Assembly (NCBI GenBank): GCA_030837825.1
Contig: JAUQYB010000090.1
Coordinates: 1-19,248, forward strand
DNA from: Albidovulum sp.
GTDB taxonomy: Bacteria; Pseudomonadota; Alphaproteobacteria; Rhodobacterales; Rhodobacteraceae
DNA length: 19,248 nucleotides
Reading direction: 5' to 3'
Shown: positions 1 to 7,237 of the stretch, piece by piece
Numbering within the stretch: the stretch's first letter is position 1
Layout of the letters: every line of letters begins with the position of its first letter
Program-made: the position numbers and the translations under genes
Notes under the pieces: generated by a model
What the model was told of the DNA's origin: nothing
The model's database searches: none
What the model saw: the letters and a program-made list of their open reading frames with translations, nothing else

Positions 1-83
1 CACTTTATGGCGCCACCACACCCGAGGGTGGTTCTGCTGGCGAGGTCGAAATGCGACCGCCCGGGGGGGATGAGGCGCGCCCG

Positions 84-108
84 GACGATCTGCCGGTGGC
101 AGATCGTC
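84..108. repeat. Perfect 11-bp inverted repeat
   Basis: Arms GACGATCTGCC (84-94) and GGCAGATCGTC (98-108) are exact reverse complements around a 3-nt loop. A shorter perfect stem lies just upstream (GGTCG 44-48 with CGACC 54-58). No gene is visible around it, and no T-run follows on either strand, so it does not look like an intrinsic terminator. It resembles an extragenic palindromic element, but I cannot assign it to a family. Confidence 0.6.
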
Positions 109-118
109 AGCGCCGCAT

Positions 119-140
119 GCCCGCCGCCCCGGCGGCGGGC
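119..140. repeat. Perfect 10-bp GC-only inverted repeat
   Basis: GCCCGCCGCC (119-128) and GGCGGCGGGC (131-140) are exact reverse complements with a 2-nt centre. It lies between the 84-108 palindrome and the 93-bp repeat, so this intergenic stretch is a cluster of foldable sequences. No function can be assigned. Confidence 0.55.
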
Positions 141-151
141 CGGGAGGCGGG

Positions 152-330
152 CGCCGCCCGGGCTGGTCCCCCGGGCGCGATGGCGGGGGCGTGGCTTTCC
201 CCCTGTCACCCCCGCGCAAGCGGGGGCCTCCCGCCGGACGCTCGCCGCCCCGGGGCTGGTCGCCCGGGCGCGATGGCGGAGCTTGGCTTTCCCCCTGTCG
301 CCCCCCGCGCAAGCGGGGGCCTCCCGCCGG
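152..330. repeat. Two-copy repeat, period 93 bp, each with a GCAA-loop hairpin
   Basis: Copy 1 spans about 152-237 and copy 2 about 243-330. They match closely apart from a few substitutions and compensating single-base indels. Each copy holds the same perfect hairpin, CCCCCGC-GCAA-GCGGGGG, at 209-226 and 302-319. The loop is of the GNRA type. The copies sit in the gap before the small membrane-protein gene at 403. The pattern resembles REP/BIME-type extragenic palindromic units; that identity is inference. Positions 1-402 hold no credible gene. Confidence 0.75.
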
Positions 331-402
331 CCGACGCGGCGCTTCTCCTTCCGCGCCCGATGTGCAAGGCTGGCAAGCAGACGGCAACCGAGGGAGCGCA
401 TC

Positions 403-657
403 ATGGAACCGGTCGGACTTCTCGCCATGCTGGTGGTCGGCGCGGTCGCGGGCTGGCTCGCCGGGCTGATCGTCAAGGGCTACGGCTTCGGCCTCGTCGG
501 CAACATCGTCGTCGGCATCCTGGGCGCCTTCCTCGCCGGCTTCATCCTGCCGCGCATCGGGCTCGACATGGGCGGCGGGATGCTGGCTGCGATTCTCCAC
601 GCCACCATCGGGGCGGTGATCCTGCTGTTCCTTCTGAGGCTGGTGAAGCAGGGGTAG
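403..657 (+). CDS. GlsB/YeaQ/YmgE-family small membrane protein
   Basis: The 84-residue hydrophobic protein has three predicted membrane segments, at about residues 4-24, 30-53 and 60-80. They are rich in small residues, with the pattern GAVAGWLAG followed by VGNIVVGILGA. This is the layout of the transglycosylase-associated/YeaQ family (Pfam PF04226), small inner-membrane proteins often linked to stress response; no enzyme activity is established. The ATG at 403 is chosen because AGGGAG (391-396) lies 6 nt upstream and the family normally starts here. A longer in-frame reading from position 7 crosses the hairpin repeats and has no family character. The gene converges on the OsmC gene 44 bp away. 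Family assignment is confident; the biological role is not. Confidence 0.9.
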   Translation: MEPVGLLAMLVVGAVAGWLAGLIVKGYGFGLVGNIVVGILGAFLAGFILPRIGLDMGGGMLAAILHATIGAVILLFLLRLVKQG

Positions 658-701
658 CGACGCAGCGCGGCGCCACTGCAAGCAGCGCCCGAAGGCCCCC
701 G

Positions 702-1121
702 TCACGCCCCCGGATCGATGACCTCGAACCCGTGCGTCACCTCGGCCATCGCCGCCATCATCGCCGAGGCCGAGCAGTATTTCTCCGCCGAAAGCTGCAC
801 CGCGCGGCCCACCTTCTCCGGGCTGAGCCCCCGGCCCGTCACGGTGAACTGGAGGTGGATCTTGGTGAACACCTTCGGCTCGGTTTCCGCCCGCTCGGCG
901 CTGACGTCGCAGGTGACGTCCTCGACCGGCTCGCGGCCCTTCTGGAGGATGTGGACGACGTCGAAGGCGGCGCAGCCGCCGGTGCCGATCAGGAGAAGCT
1001 CCATCGGACTCGGCCCCGGCTTGGGGCTGCCTTCGTAGGCGTTGCCGAGGACGATGCGGTGGCCCGCCTCGACCTCGCCGGTGAAGCACCGCGCCTCGAC
1101 CCATTTCACCCGTGCCTTCAT
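702..1121 (-). CDS. OsmC-family protein (peroxiredoxin-like)
   Basis: The 139-residue protein has the OsmC/Ohr fold pattern. The first redox cysteine is C50 in the segment GTGGCAAFDVV and the second is C116 in SAEKYCSAS. Family members use such a cysteine pair to reduce hydroperoxides in the cytoplasm. The short length and the PSPMELLLIGTGGC motif are closer to the YhfA-like OsmC subgroup than to OsmC or Ohr proper, whose physiological substrate is less clear. The ATG at 1121 is preceded by GGAGGG (complement of 1127-1132) with 5-nt spacing. The gene stands alone on the minus strand, 192 bp downstream of usg and convergent with the small membrane-protein gene. Both cysteines are present and the length is normal. 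Confidence 0.88.
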   Translation of the reverse strand: MKARVKWVEARCFTGEVEAGHRIVLGNAYEGSPKPGPSPMELLLIGTGGCAAFDVVHILQKGREPVEDVTCDVSAERAETEPKVFTKIHLQFTVTGRGLSPEKVGRAVQLSAEKYCSASAMMAAMAEVTHGFEVIDPGA

Positions 1122-1153
1122 TGCCGCCCTCCGTTGCCGCCTTCCCCTCTATG

Positions 1154-1310
1154 CGGCGATCCGGCGGCCGCCGCAACGGTCGCCGCAACCGCCTTTGAGA
1201 GGCGTGGCGGCGTTGCCTCCGGGGCCGTTCGACCGCGCGCCCTGTCGGGACGGAAAACCGACGCAGACCCGACGCAGGCCCGACGGGTGCGGGACGGCGA
1301 TCCGGCGGCC
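1154..1310. repeat. 16-bp direct repeat flanking the osmC-usg gap
   Basis: The sequence CGGCGATCCGGCGGCC occurs exactly at 1154-1169 and again at 1295-1310, 141 bp apart. Between them, at about 1259-1290, is a short degenerate 11-bp tandem repeat built on CGACGCAG. The gap (1122-1313) has no credible gene. It must hold the osmC promoter on the minus strand, but I see no clear -35/-10 pair. The repeats could be chance in GC-rich DNA or remnants of a duplication. Confidence 0.45.
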
Positions 1311-1313
1311 CCC

Positions 1314-1595
1314 TCAGTGCAGCCGGAACTCGCCCACGACATAGCGCCACTCCCCCGGTCCGATCAGCTTGCGGTGGGTGAAGCGGACCGAATGCAGCGG
1401 CCCCTCGATCTGTTCCTGCCAGAACTCGATGAAGCGGAAGAGCTCCGGGTAGTCCGGCGAAAGGTCGTATTCCTGCCAGATGAAACTGTTCAGGACGTGC
1501 CGGTAATCCGGCATCCGGTAGTAGAATTCGGCCGTCGTGAGCCCGTAGCCCTTCAGCATCAGCTCCGTCTCGGCCCCCGGGCGATCCGCGCGCAT
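1314..1595 (-). CDS. usg: Usg family protein
   Basis: The 93-residue protein matches the Usg family (Pfam PF06233), named after the 'upstream gene' of trpF in Caulobacter. Recognisable family blocks are GYGLTTAEFYYRMPD (residues 16-30), the WQEYDLSPDYPEL segment (40-52), FWQEQIEGPLHSV (58-70) and the C-terminal GEFRLH. The function of the family is unknown; older annotations suggest a regulatory role but this is unproven. It has no signal peptide and no membrane segment. The ATG at 1595 is preceded by GGAGG (complement of 1600-1604), 4 nt away. It is transcribed divergently from gyrA, so the two share a 199-bp control region. Length and motifs are complete. Confidence 0.9.
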   Translation of the reverse strand: MRADRPGAETELMLKGYGLTTAEFYYRMPDYRHVLNSFIWQEYDLSPDYPELFRFIEFWQEQIEGPLHSVRFTHRKLIGPGEWRYVVGEFRLH

Positions 1596-1623
1596 GGTGC
1601 CTCCGTCAATGCCTGTGCCGGGA

Positions 1624-1651
1624 AGTCTAGCCGAGTCGCGGTTAACGGCAA
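1624..1651 (-). promoter_or_regulatory. Candidate usg promoter
   Basis: On the minus strand TTGCCG (complement of 1646-1651) and TAGACT (complement of 1624-1629) are separated by 16 nt. They would start transcription about 20 nt before the usg ATG. The match is moderate and was found by eye. Confidence 0.4.
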
Positions 1652-1653
1652 TG

Positions 1654-1677
1654 AAAACAATGTGTTATCATTGTGTT
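1654..1677. promoter_or_regulatory. AT-rich inverted repeat in usg-gyrA control region
   Basis: ACAATG (1657-1662) and CATTGT (1669-1674) form a perfect inverted repeat with a 6-nt spacer, and the flanking AA/TT bases at 1654-1655 and 1676-1677 also pair. The same stretch can be read as an 11-bp tandem repeat (1658-1668 and 1669-1679, two mismatches). It is strikingly AT-rich for this genome and lies just upstream of both candidate promoters. That fits an operator for a dimeric regulator; no regulator can be named. Confidence 0.4.
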
Positions 1678-1682
1678 ACCGA

Positions 1683-1702
1683 GGCGGGGCCGAAACCCCG
1701 CC
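1683..1702. repeat. Perfect 7-bp hairpin upstream of gyrA promoter
   Basis: GGCGGGG (1683-1689) and CCCCGCC (1696-1702) pair exactly around CCGAAA. It lies between the AT-rich inverted repeat and the candidate gyrA -35 box. No T-run follows on either strand, so it is not an obvious terminator. Confidence 0.4.
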
Positions 1703-1708
1703 CGCGCC

Positions 1709-1738
1709 TTGCGGCCAAGGGATTGCATGGGGTATAGT
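1709..1738 (+). promoter_or_regulatory. Candidate gyrA promoter
   Basis: TTGCGG (1709-1714) and TATAGT (1733-1738) are 18 nt apart. The -10 matches the sigma-70 consensus at five of six positions. Transcription would start near 1745, about 50 nt before the gyrA start codon. Confidence 0.5.
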
Positions 1739-1794
1739 CGCGCACAACAAGATATGGCGCCCCTTCCGCGCCCGAGAACGAAGGCGAGCATCCC

Positions 1795-4524
1795 GTGACC
1801 GACACGCCGGACACCCCAGAAACCCCGGGGGAGAGCCCCCAGCGCATGGCCTACTCGGGCCCCACCGTCGACATCGCCGAGGAGATGCGCACGGCCTATC
1901 TCGACTACGCGATGAGCGTGATCGTCAGCCGCGCCATCCCCGACCTCCGCGACGGGCTGAAGCCGGTGCACCGGCGGATCCTCTATTCGATGCACGAGAC
2001 CGGCAACAGCCACGACAAGCCCTACCGCAAGTCGGCACGGCCCGTCGGCGACACGATGGGGAAATACCACCCCCACGGCGACGCCTCGATCTACGACGCG
2101 CTGGTCAGGATGGCGCAGGATTTCTCGATGTCGCTCAAGCTCCTGGACGGGCAGGGAAATTTCGGCTCGATGGACGGCGACAACCCGGCCGCGATGCGTT
2201 ACACCGAGGTGCGGATGGACAAGCCGGCGGCCTTCCTTCTGGCCGACATCGAGAAGGACACCGTCGACTTCCAGGACAATTACGACGGCAAGGACCGCGA
2301 GCCGACGGTGCTGCCGGCGCGCTTCCCCAACATGCTGGTCAACGGCGCGGGCGGCATTGCCGTCGGCATGGCCACCAACATCCCGCCCCACAACCTCGGC
2401 GAGGTGATCGACGGCACGCTGGCGCTGATCGAGAACCCGGACCTCTCGATGGAGGCGCTGATGGAGATCATCCCGGCGCCCGATTTCCCAACGGGGGGCA
2501 TCATCCTCGGCCGCTCCGGCGCGAGGAAGGCCTATCTGGAGGGGCGCGGCAGCGTCATCGTGCGGGCGAAGACCCGGGTGGAGGAGATCCGCAAGGACCG
2601 CTTCGCCATCGTGCTCGACGAAATCCCCTACCAGGTCAACAAGGCCTCGATGATCGAGAAGATCGCCGAGATGGTCCGCGACAAGCGGATCGAGGGCATC
2701 GCCCATGTCCAGGACGAGAGCGACCGGGTCGGCGTCAGGGTGGTGATCGAGTTGAAGCGCGACGCGACGGCGGAGGTGGTGCTGAACCAGCTTTTCCGCT
2801 TCACGCCGATGCAGACCTCGTTCGGCTGCAACATGCTGGCGCTGAACGGCGGCCGGCCCGAGACCCTGACCCTGCGCGATTTCCTTACGCATTTCATCGG
2901 CTTCCGCGAGGAGGTCGTGGCGCGGCGGACAGCCCATGAGCTGCGCAAGGCGCGCGAGCGGAGCCATATCCTCTGCGGCCTTGCCGTGGCGGTTTCGAAC
3001 GTCGACGAGGTGGTGGCGACGATCCGCGCCTCGACCGACCCCGCCGAGGCACGCGAGCGGCTGATGACGCGGCGCTGGCCGGCGCAGGACATCGCCGACT
3101 ATATCCGGCTGATCGACGACCCCACCCACACGATGAACGAGGACGGCACCTACAATCTCTCCGAGACCCAGGCGCGCGCCATCCTCGACCTCAGGCTCCA
3201 GCGGCTGACCGCGCTCGGGGTGAAGGAGGTCACCGACGAGTTGCAGGAACTGGCCGCGAAGATCACCGATTACCTCGACATCCTCGGCAGCCGCGACAGG
3301 ATCATGGCGATCATCTCGGACGAGTTGCGCGAGGTGAAGGAGGCCTTCGCCGTGCCCCGCCGGACCGAGATCGCCGACTGGGCCGGCGACATGGACGACG
3401 AGGATCTGATCGAGCGCGAGGACATGGTGGTGACCGTGACTTCGGGCGGCTACATCAAGCGCACGCCTCTGGCCGAATTCCGCAGCCAGCGGCGCGGCGG
3501 CAAGGGCCTTTCGGGGATGGCCACGAAAGAGGATGACGTCGTCACCACGCTTTTCGTCGCCAACACCCACACCCAGCTTCTGTTCTTCACCACCGAAGGC
3601 ATGGTCTACAAGCTGAAGTGCTGGCGGCTGCCCCTGGGCGGCCGGACGGCGAAGGGCAAGGCGATCATCAACATCCTGCCGATCCCGCAGGGCGTGTCGG
3701 TCGCGGCGATCATGCCGGTGGATGTGCCCGATGCGGAATGGGAGGCGTTGCAGATCTTCTTCGCCACCTCCGACGGCGACGTGCGCCGCAATGCGCTTTC
3801 CGATTTCACCAATGTGATGCGCAACGGCAAGATCGCGATGAAGCTGCCCGAGGGCGTATCGCTGGTGAACGCCCGCATCTGCGACGAAAGCGACGACGTG
3901 ATGCTGGTGACGGCCCTCGGCCGGGCGATCCGCTTTCCGACGACCGAGGTGCGGGTCTTCAAGGGCCGTGATTCCACCGGGGTGCGCGGGGTGCGGCTGG
4001 CGGCGGGCGACAGCGTCGTGTCGATGTCGGTGATCCGCCATTTCGAGGCGAGCCCCGAGGAACGCGCCGCCTATCTCAAGCAGCGCCGCCTGATGGCCGG
4101 GGTGACCGAGGACGAGGCGCCCGACGAGGAGGAGGAAGCGGTGGCCGAGGGCCAGCTTTCCCCCGAACGCTATGCCGAAATGTCGGCGGCCGAGGACCTG
4201 ATCCTGACCGTCGCCGCGAAGGGGTCGGGCAAGATCTCCTCCAGCCACGACTATCCGGTGCGCGGGCGCGGCGGCCAGGGGGTGATGGCGATGGACAAGG
4301 CGATGCGCGGCGGCGCGCTCGTCGCCTCCTTCCCGGTGGAGATCGATGATCAGATCATGCTCGCCACCTCGACCGGCCAAGCCATCCGCTGCCCGGTCGA
4401 CGGGATCAGCTTCCGTTCACGTTCCGCCGGGGGGGTGAAGGTGTTCGATACCGCCGCGGGCGAAGAAGTGGTCTCGGTGGCACGGATCGCCGACCAGGGC
4501 GAGGACGGCGAGGCCGGGGAATAG
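1795..4524 (+). CDS. gyrA: DNA gyrase subunit A
   Basis: The 909-residue protein is the breakage-reunion subunit of DNA gyrase, which with GyrB introduces negative supercoils using ATP. The N-terminal domain starts at about residue 25 with [19 protein letters not shown]. The catalytic tyrosine is Y136 in [10 protein letters not shown]. The C-terminal domain carries the GyrA box QRRGGKG (residues 565-571), which separates gyrase from the paralogous ParC. The GTG at 1795 is used because homology begins soon after it and no upstream ATG fits; the ribosome-binding site (AAGG about 10 nt upstream) is weak. The quinolone-determining segment reads [10 protein letters not shown], so the position equivalent to E. 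coli Ser83 is Ala97, while Asp87 is conserved as Asp101. An acidic insert (DEAPDEEEE, around residue 775) lies in the C-terminal domain. Confidence 0.98.
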   Translation: MTDTPDTPETPGESPQRMAYSGPTVDIAEEMRTAYLDYAMSVIVSRAIPDLRDGLKPVHRRILYSMHETGNSHDKPYRKSARPVGDTMGKYHPHGDASIYDALVRMAQDFSMSLKLLDGQGNFGSMDGDNPAAMRYTEVRMDKPAAFLLADIEKDTVDFQDNYDGKDREPTVLPARFPNMLVNGAGGIAVGMATNIPPHNLGEVIDGTLALIENPDLSMEALMEIIPAPDFPTGGIILGRSGARKAYLEGRGSVIVRAKTRVEEIRKDRFAIVLDEIPYQVNKASMIEKIAEMVRDKRIEGIAHVQDESDRVGVRVVIELKRDATAEVVLNQLFRFTPMQTSFGCNMLALNGGRPETLTLRDFLTHFIGFREEVVARRTAHELRKARERSHILCGLAVAVSNVDEVVATIRASTDPAEARERLMTRRWPAQDIADYIRLIDDPTHTMNEDGTYNLSETQARAILDLRLQRLTALGVKEVTDELQELAAKITDYLDILGSRDRIMAIISDELREVKEAFAVPRRTEIADWAGDMDDEDLIEREDMVVTVTSGGYIKRTPLAEFRSQRRGGKGLSGMATKEDDVVTTLFVANTHTQLLFFTTEGMVYKLKCWRLPLGGRTAKGKAIINILPIPQGVSVAAIMPVDVPDAEWEALQIFFATSDGDVRRNALSDFTNVMRNGKIAMKLPEGVSLVNARICDESDDVMLVTALGRAIRFPTTEVRVFKGRDSTGVRGVRLAAGDSVVSMSVIRHFEASPEERAAYLKQRRLMAGVTEDEAPDEEEEAVAEGQLSPERYAEMSAAEDLILTVAAKGSGKISSSHDYPVRGRGGQGVMAMDKAMRGGALVASFPVEIDDQIMLATSTGQAIRCPVDGISFRSRSAGGVKVFDTAAGEEVVSVARIADQGEDGEAGE

Positions 4525-4551
4525 GCGCGTGGCCGGGGAATCGGCCGCGCC
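4524..4551 (+). terminator. Candidate gyrA terminator hairpin
   Basis: GGCGC (4524-4528) pairs with GCGCC (4547-4551), and GGCCG (4531-4535) pairs with CGGCC (4542-4546), with a 2-nt bulge and a 6-nt loop. It begins on the last base of the gyrA stop codon. There is no T-run, so termination would be weak or would need other factors. Confidence 0.4.
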
Positions 4552-4643
4552 TCCCCGGTCCCCCGCCCCGCAGTCCGGCGGATTTCCCGATCGCGAACAA
4601 TCCGCAGCGCCGGCCCGGATTGCCCTCGCCGCGGGCGGTCGGC

Positions 4644-4676
4644 TGCCACAATCCCGTGGCAAGGTTAACGAAACCT
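4644..4676. promoter_or_regulatory. Two adjacent inverted repeats upstream of the DoxX-like gene
   Basis: TGCCAC (4644-4649) pairs with GTGGCA (4656-4661) across 6 nt. It is followed at once by AGGTT (4662-4666) pairing with AACCT (4672-4676) across 5 nt. They lie 120-155 bp upstream of the start codon at 4799. The arms and spacers look like regulator half-sites, but I cannot name a regulator. The rest of 4552-4798 shows no gene and no clear promoter. Confidence 0.35.
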
Positions 4677-4798
4677 GACACGAAGGCATCGAAGTGACGC
4701 CGCATTGCGCCGGCCATACTGCAACCAGGGGGCGAAGGTTTCCGCTTCACCAGTGACATGAGTTCTCGCTCTTCCGCTGCCAGAGAAGGGATCACGTC

Positions 4799-5428
4799 AT
4801 GCCGGCCGCCGAAAACACCTCGCACAGCCTGAACCAGAGCGGGCAGAACCTCGTCCGCATCGTCATCGCCTCCTATTTCCTCGCCGTCTCTGTGGGGCTG
4901 ATCCCGGGGACAGTCGCCTCGCCGCTGACCGGGACCGTCCTGCCCGAACCCTGGGCCGGTATCGCGGGCAAGGCGGTGGTCTTCGCCACCGCCTACCTCG
5001 TGCTGGTCGGCGCCTGGCTCAGGGTTTCGGCGCTGCTTCTGGCGACGGTGCTGTTCTGGTCGAGCTACATCGCGAACGCCGGCGGCGGCAATCTGGAGGC
5101 GTTCTGGCGCGACCTAGCGCTGATCGGGGCGCTGATCCTGACCTACACGCAGACCCTGCCCCGCGCCGCCGCCCGCCGGTCGGCGCTGCGCTGGACGCCC
5201 CGGGTGCGCCGCGTGACTCCGGCCCAGACGATCGTGCCGCGCCGGGTGGTGTGCGTGGTGCAGCCGAGCCGCACTGCCCAGCGGCCCGCCATGCCCGCCA
5301 CGCCGGAGCCGGTGGCGCAGGAAATCCGCGCTCCTGCTCCGGTCCTGCGGCTGGCGGCGGTGCGCGCCGCCGAGCCGATGGTCGAGAACATCTTCCGCGA
5401 CGACCCCGAGATCGCGATGGCCGGCTGA
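4799..5428 (+). CDS. DoxX-like membrane protein
   Basis: The 209-residue protein has four predicted membrane segments at about residues 18-37, 54-73, 75-94 and 102-118. A basic, proline-rich soluble tail of about 90 residues follows. The segment FWRDLALIGALILTY in the last helix and the overall four-helix layout resemble the DoxX/SURF4-like superfamily. Members act in various membrane redox or transport roles, and none can be assigned here. The tail has no recognised domain and ends in an acidic DDPEIAMAG stretch. The ATG at 4799 has AGAAGGG about 9 nt upstream. The gene is monocistronic and convergent with the acetyltransferase gene. The family call is moderate and rests on topology plus one motif. 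Confidence 0.6.
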   Translation: MPAAENTSHSLNQSGQNLVRIVIASYFLAVSVGLIPGTVASPLTGTVLPEPWAGIAGKAVVFATAYLVLVGAWLRVSALLLATVLFWSSYIANAGGGNLEAFWRDLALIGALILTYTQTLPRAAARRSALRWTPRVRRVTPAQTIVPRRVVCVVQPSRTAQRPAMPATPEPVAQEIRAPAPVLRLAAVRAAEPMVENIFRDDPEIAMAG

Positions 5429-5440
5429 TCCCGCCGGCCA
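5418..5440 (+). terminator. Hairpin over the DoxX-like stop codon
   Basis: TGGCCGGC (5418-5425) and GCCGGCCA (5433-5440) form a perfect 8-bp stem, and the loop begins with the TGA stop codon. It lacks a T-run. It could serve as a weak terminator between the convergent genes or protect the mRNA end. The remaining gap to 5516 shows nothing else. Confidence 0.4.
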
Positions 5441-5516
5441 CCGACGGGGACGCAGGCCTGCCTGCACCCCGCGCGGCAGCGCCGAAACGGCAGCCCGCAC
5501 GCGACGGGGCCTGGCC

Positions 5517-6056
5517 TCAGTCCATCCGGCGCAGATAGGTCCAGGTCGGCACCGTCGCGCCGCGGGCGATCGAATGGGTCTCGGCATCGCCGAGATAGTC
5601 GAAGCCGTTGTTGGTCAGCACCCGGGCCGAACGCGGATTGTCCTGGAACACCTCGGCAAAAAGCGTCCGCGCCCGATGCGGGTTCGCCGCCACCATCGCG
5701 GCAACGGCTTCGGAGGCGAAGCCGGTGTGCCAGAAGGCGGGCGCGATCCAGTATTTGATCTCGCTCTGCTTGCGGTCCATCCGGGTAAGGCTGACAAGGC
5801 CGATGACCTCGGCATGACCCTGGTCCGATCCGTCCAGAATCCACACGTCCTCGCTGCGCTTGTCGGACAGGACGCGGACGATGAAGGCCTCGGTCGCACC
5901 GGGCGGCAGCGGATGGGGAATCGTTCGTGTGCCCTCGGCAAGCCGCCGGTCGGCGGTGTGCATCTCGATCAGCCCCGCGTCCGAGCGCCGGAGCGGCCTG
6001 AGCACGAAACGTTCAGCCGCGATCGCGGGCTGAACGACGATCGGTTCCTGGATCAT
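5517..6056 (-). CDS. GNAT-family N-acetyltransferase (RimJ/RimL-like)
   Basis: The 179-residue protein fits the Acetyltransf_3 branch of the GNAT fold, which transfers acetyl from acetyl-CoA to an amine. The N-terminal strand is RFVLRPLRRSDAG (residues 16-28). The acetyl-CoA-binding region is YWIAPAFWHTGFASEAVAAM (102-121), with the family-typical turn before helix 3. Motif B is FQDNPRSARVLTNNGFDYLG (137-156), typical of RimJ/RimL proteins. The acceptor may be a ribosomal protein N-terminus or a small molecule; sequence alone does not decide. The ATG at 6056 has a long purine-rich Shine-Dalgarno region upstream (complement of 6057-6070). It lies 320 bp downstream of rpmA on the same strand, behind a terminator-like hairpin. 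Confidence 0.88.
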   Translation of the reverse strand: MIQEPIVVQPAIAAERFVLRPLRRSDAGLIEMHTADRRLAEGTRTIPHPLPPGATEAFIVRVLSDKRSEDVWILDGSDQGHAEVIGLVSLTRMDRKQSEIKYWIAPAFWHTGFASEAVAAMVAANPHRARTLFAEVFQDNPRSARVLTNNGFDYLGDAETHSIARGATVPTWTYLRRMD

Positions 6057-6321
6057 CCCTTCCCTCCTCCCGAACGCATGGCGAGCACCGCGGCCGCCCT
6101 ACCGGCCGGGAACCCTCCCACACGCATGGCCTCGCGCCTGGCCCCTCCCGGCCGCCGCGACGCCTTCGTGTCCCTTATACCCCAAATGGGGCGCGAGAAT
6201 GACGGGATCAACCGCAGCACCGCCGCACGCGCGGTCACAATGCTCACAAATGCCTGATCAATGCCCATCGACGTGACTCCTGACCTGAATGCCCGCCGGG
6301 ACCGCAGCCCCGAAACGAGGA
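6057..6321. other. Gap between rpmA terminator and GNAT gene, no firm gene
   Basis: A 71-codon minus-strand reading frame (6268 to 6053) overlaps the GNAT start by 4 nt (ATGA) and has AGGAG 8 nt before its ATG. Its product is low-complexity and Arg/Ala/Gly-rich with no recognisable feature, so I do not call it a gene. CCCC-AAAT-GGGG (6180-6191) is a small perfect palindrome. On the minus strand it abuts TATAAG, a possible -10 box for the GNAT gene with only a weak -35 (CATTCT). Confidence 0.35.
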
Positions 6322-6349
6322 AGGGGACCGGCCCTTCGGCCGATCCCCT
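6322..6349 (-). terminator. rplU-rpmA terminator hairpin
   Basis: Read on the minus strand, AGGGGA-U-CGGCC pairs with GGCCG-G-UCCCCU. This gives a 12-bp stem including one U-G wobble, closed by a 4-nt loop. It starts 27 nt after the rpmA stop codon. The following bases are pyrimidine-rich but not a clean U-run. A separate perfect 6-bp palindrome (ACAATC-C-GATTGT, 6353-6365) sits between it and the stop codon. Confidence 0.65.
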
Positions 6350-6376
6350 CCTACAATCCGATTGTAAAGGTTCGGC

Positions 6377-6646
6377 TTACTCGGCTGCCTCCGCCGCCGG
6401 GAGGACCGAAATGAAGGTGCGGCCCTTGAGCCCCTTGCGGAAGCTCACGCGGCCTTGCGCCGTGGCATAGATCGTGTGGTCACGGCCCATGCCGACGCCC
6501 TCGCCCGGCCACCAGGTGGTGCCGCGCTGGCGCACGATGATCGCGCCCGGGTTGGCCGACTGGCCGCCTGCGAGCTTGACGCCGAGACGACGGCCCGCGC
6601 TGTCGCGGCCGTTGCGGGAGGAACCGCCTGCTTTCTTGTGTGCCAT
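6377..6646 (-). CDS. rpmA: 50S ribosomal protein L27
   Basis: The 89-residue basic protein is L27, whose N-terminal tail reaches the peptidyl-transferase centre of the 50S subunit. The diagnostic N-terminus [20 protein letters not shown] and the later segment [11 protein letters not shown] are both present. There is no N-terminal cleavage extension of the kind found in Firmicutes. The ATG at 6646 follows the rplU stop by 6 nt, and its AAGGAG ribosome-binding site abuts that TAA stop, so translation is probably coupled to rplU. Length and composition are normal. Confidence 0.97.
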   Translation of the reverse strand: MAHKKAGGSSRNGRDSAGRRLGVKLAGGQSANPGAIIVRQRGTTWWPGEGVGMGRDHTIYATAQGRVSFRKGLKGRTFISVLPAAEAAE

Positions 6647-6652
6647 GAGGTG

Positions 6653-7123
6653 TTACTCCTTCGTCGCGGCCGCTTCGGCCTTCTTGGCCTCGGCCTTCTT
6701 AGGGGCGGCCTTCTTCGCGGCGGCCTTGGTCTCGGCCGGCGCGGTGTTGTGCGCCGCGACCCGGGCGGCCTGGGTGCCGATCGCTTCCTTCACGCCCGAC
6801 TTCTCGGCGCCCGAGGCGAGGATGTCGGTCACGCGCACCAGCGTCAGCTTCTGGCGGTGGCCGCGGGTGCGCTGCGACGAATGCTTCCGCCGGCGCTTCC
6901 AGAAGGTGATGCCCTTGTCGGCCTTGTTCTCGTCGATGACCTCGGCCTGGACGGCCGCGCCCTTGACCAGCGGCGCGCCGAGAACCGGCTTTTCGCCGCC
7001 GACCATGAGAATCTCGTTGAACTGGATCTTTTCGCCCGGGGCAGCGGCGATCAGCTCCACGCGGAGCACGTCGCCCGCCTGGACCTTGTATTGCTTGCCG
7101 CCCGTCTTGAGGACCGCGAACAT
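6653..7123 (-). CDS. rplU: 50S ribosomal protein L21 with Ala/Lys-rich C-terminal extension
   Basis: The 156-residue protein is L21, which binds 23S rRNA in the 50S subunit. The core (residues 1 to about 101) carries MFAVLKTGGKQYKVQAGD and the rRNA-binding block KRRRKHSSQRTRGHRQ (76-91). L21 is usually about 100-105 residues. The extra 55 residues here are almost wholly Ala, Lys, Glu, Pro and Thr, with repeated AAKKAA-like units, and are probably disordered. Such tails are seen on alphaproteobacterial ribosomal proteins. The ATG at 7123 has AAGGAAAG a few nt upstream. It is the first gene of an rplU-rpmA operon and has a strong candidate promoter about 150 nt upstream. Confidence 0.97.
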   Translation of the reverse strand: MFAVLKTGGKQYKVQAGDVLRVELIAAAPGEKIQFNEILMVGGEKPVLGAPLVKGAAVQAEVIDENKADKGITFWKRRRKHSSQRTRGHRQKLTLVRVTDILASGAEKSGVKEAIGTQAARVAAHNTAPAETKAAAKKAAPKKAEAKKAEAAATKE

Positions 7124-7237
7124 GGGTCTTTCCTTCGTGTCTCTCGCGCCCTGTGGCCCCGGACCGAACCGGCGTTGAGGGTTTCCCCCACCTCGGACAG
7201 CGCGCCCCCGCCTGGGGACGTGATTGCAAAATGACTG

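Noticed and set aside
209..319. Possible CRISPR array from the repeated CCCCCGC-GCAA-GCGGGGG hairpins
   Set aside because: Only two copies; the whole 93-bp unit, including what would be the spacer, is duplicated; no cas genes.
51..2939. A 962-codon plus-strand open frame across usg and the first part of gyrA
   Set aside because: It overlaps the clear usg and gyrA genes in another frame, is dominated by Arg/Pro/Gly/His typical of shadow frames in GC-rich DNA, and has no family character.
1642..4380. A 912-codon open frame antisense to gyrA
   Set aside because: His/Asp/Arg/Leu-rich composition is the antisense image of gyrA codons; no domain or start signal. High third-position GC explains the length.
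6053..6268. 71-codon minus-strand frame overlapping the GNAT start by ATGA, with AGGAG upstream
   Set aside because: The overlap and ribosome-binding site are suggestive, but the product is low-complexity Arg/Ala/Gly with no family match; reported only as a note on the gap.
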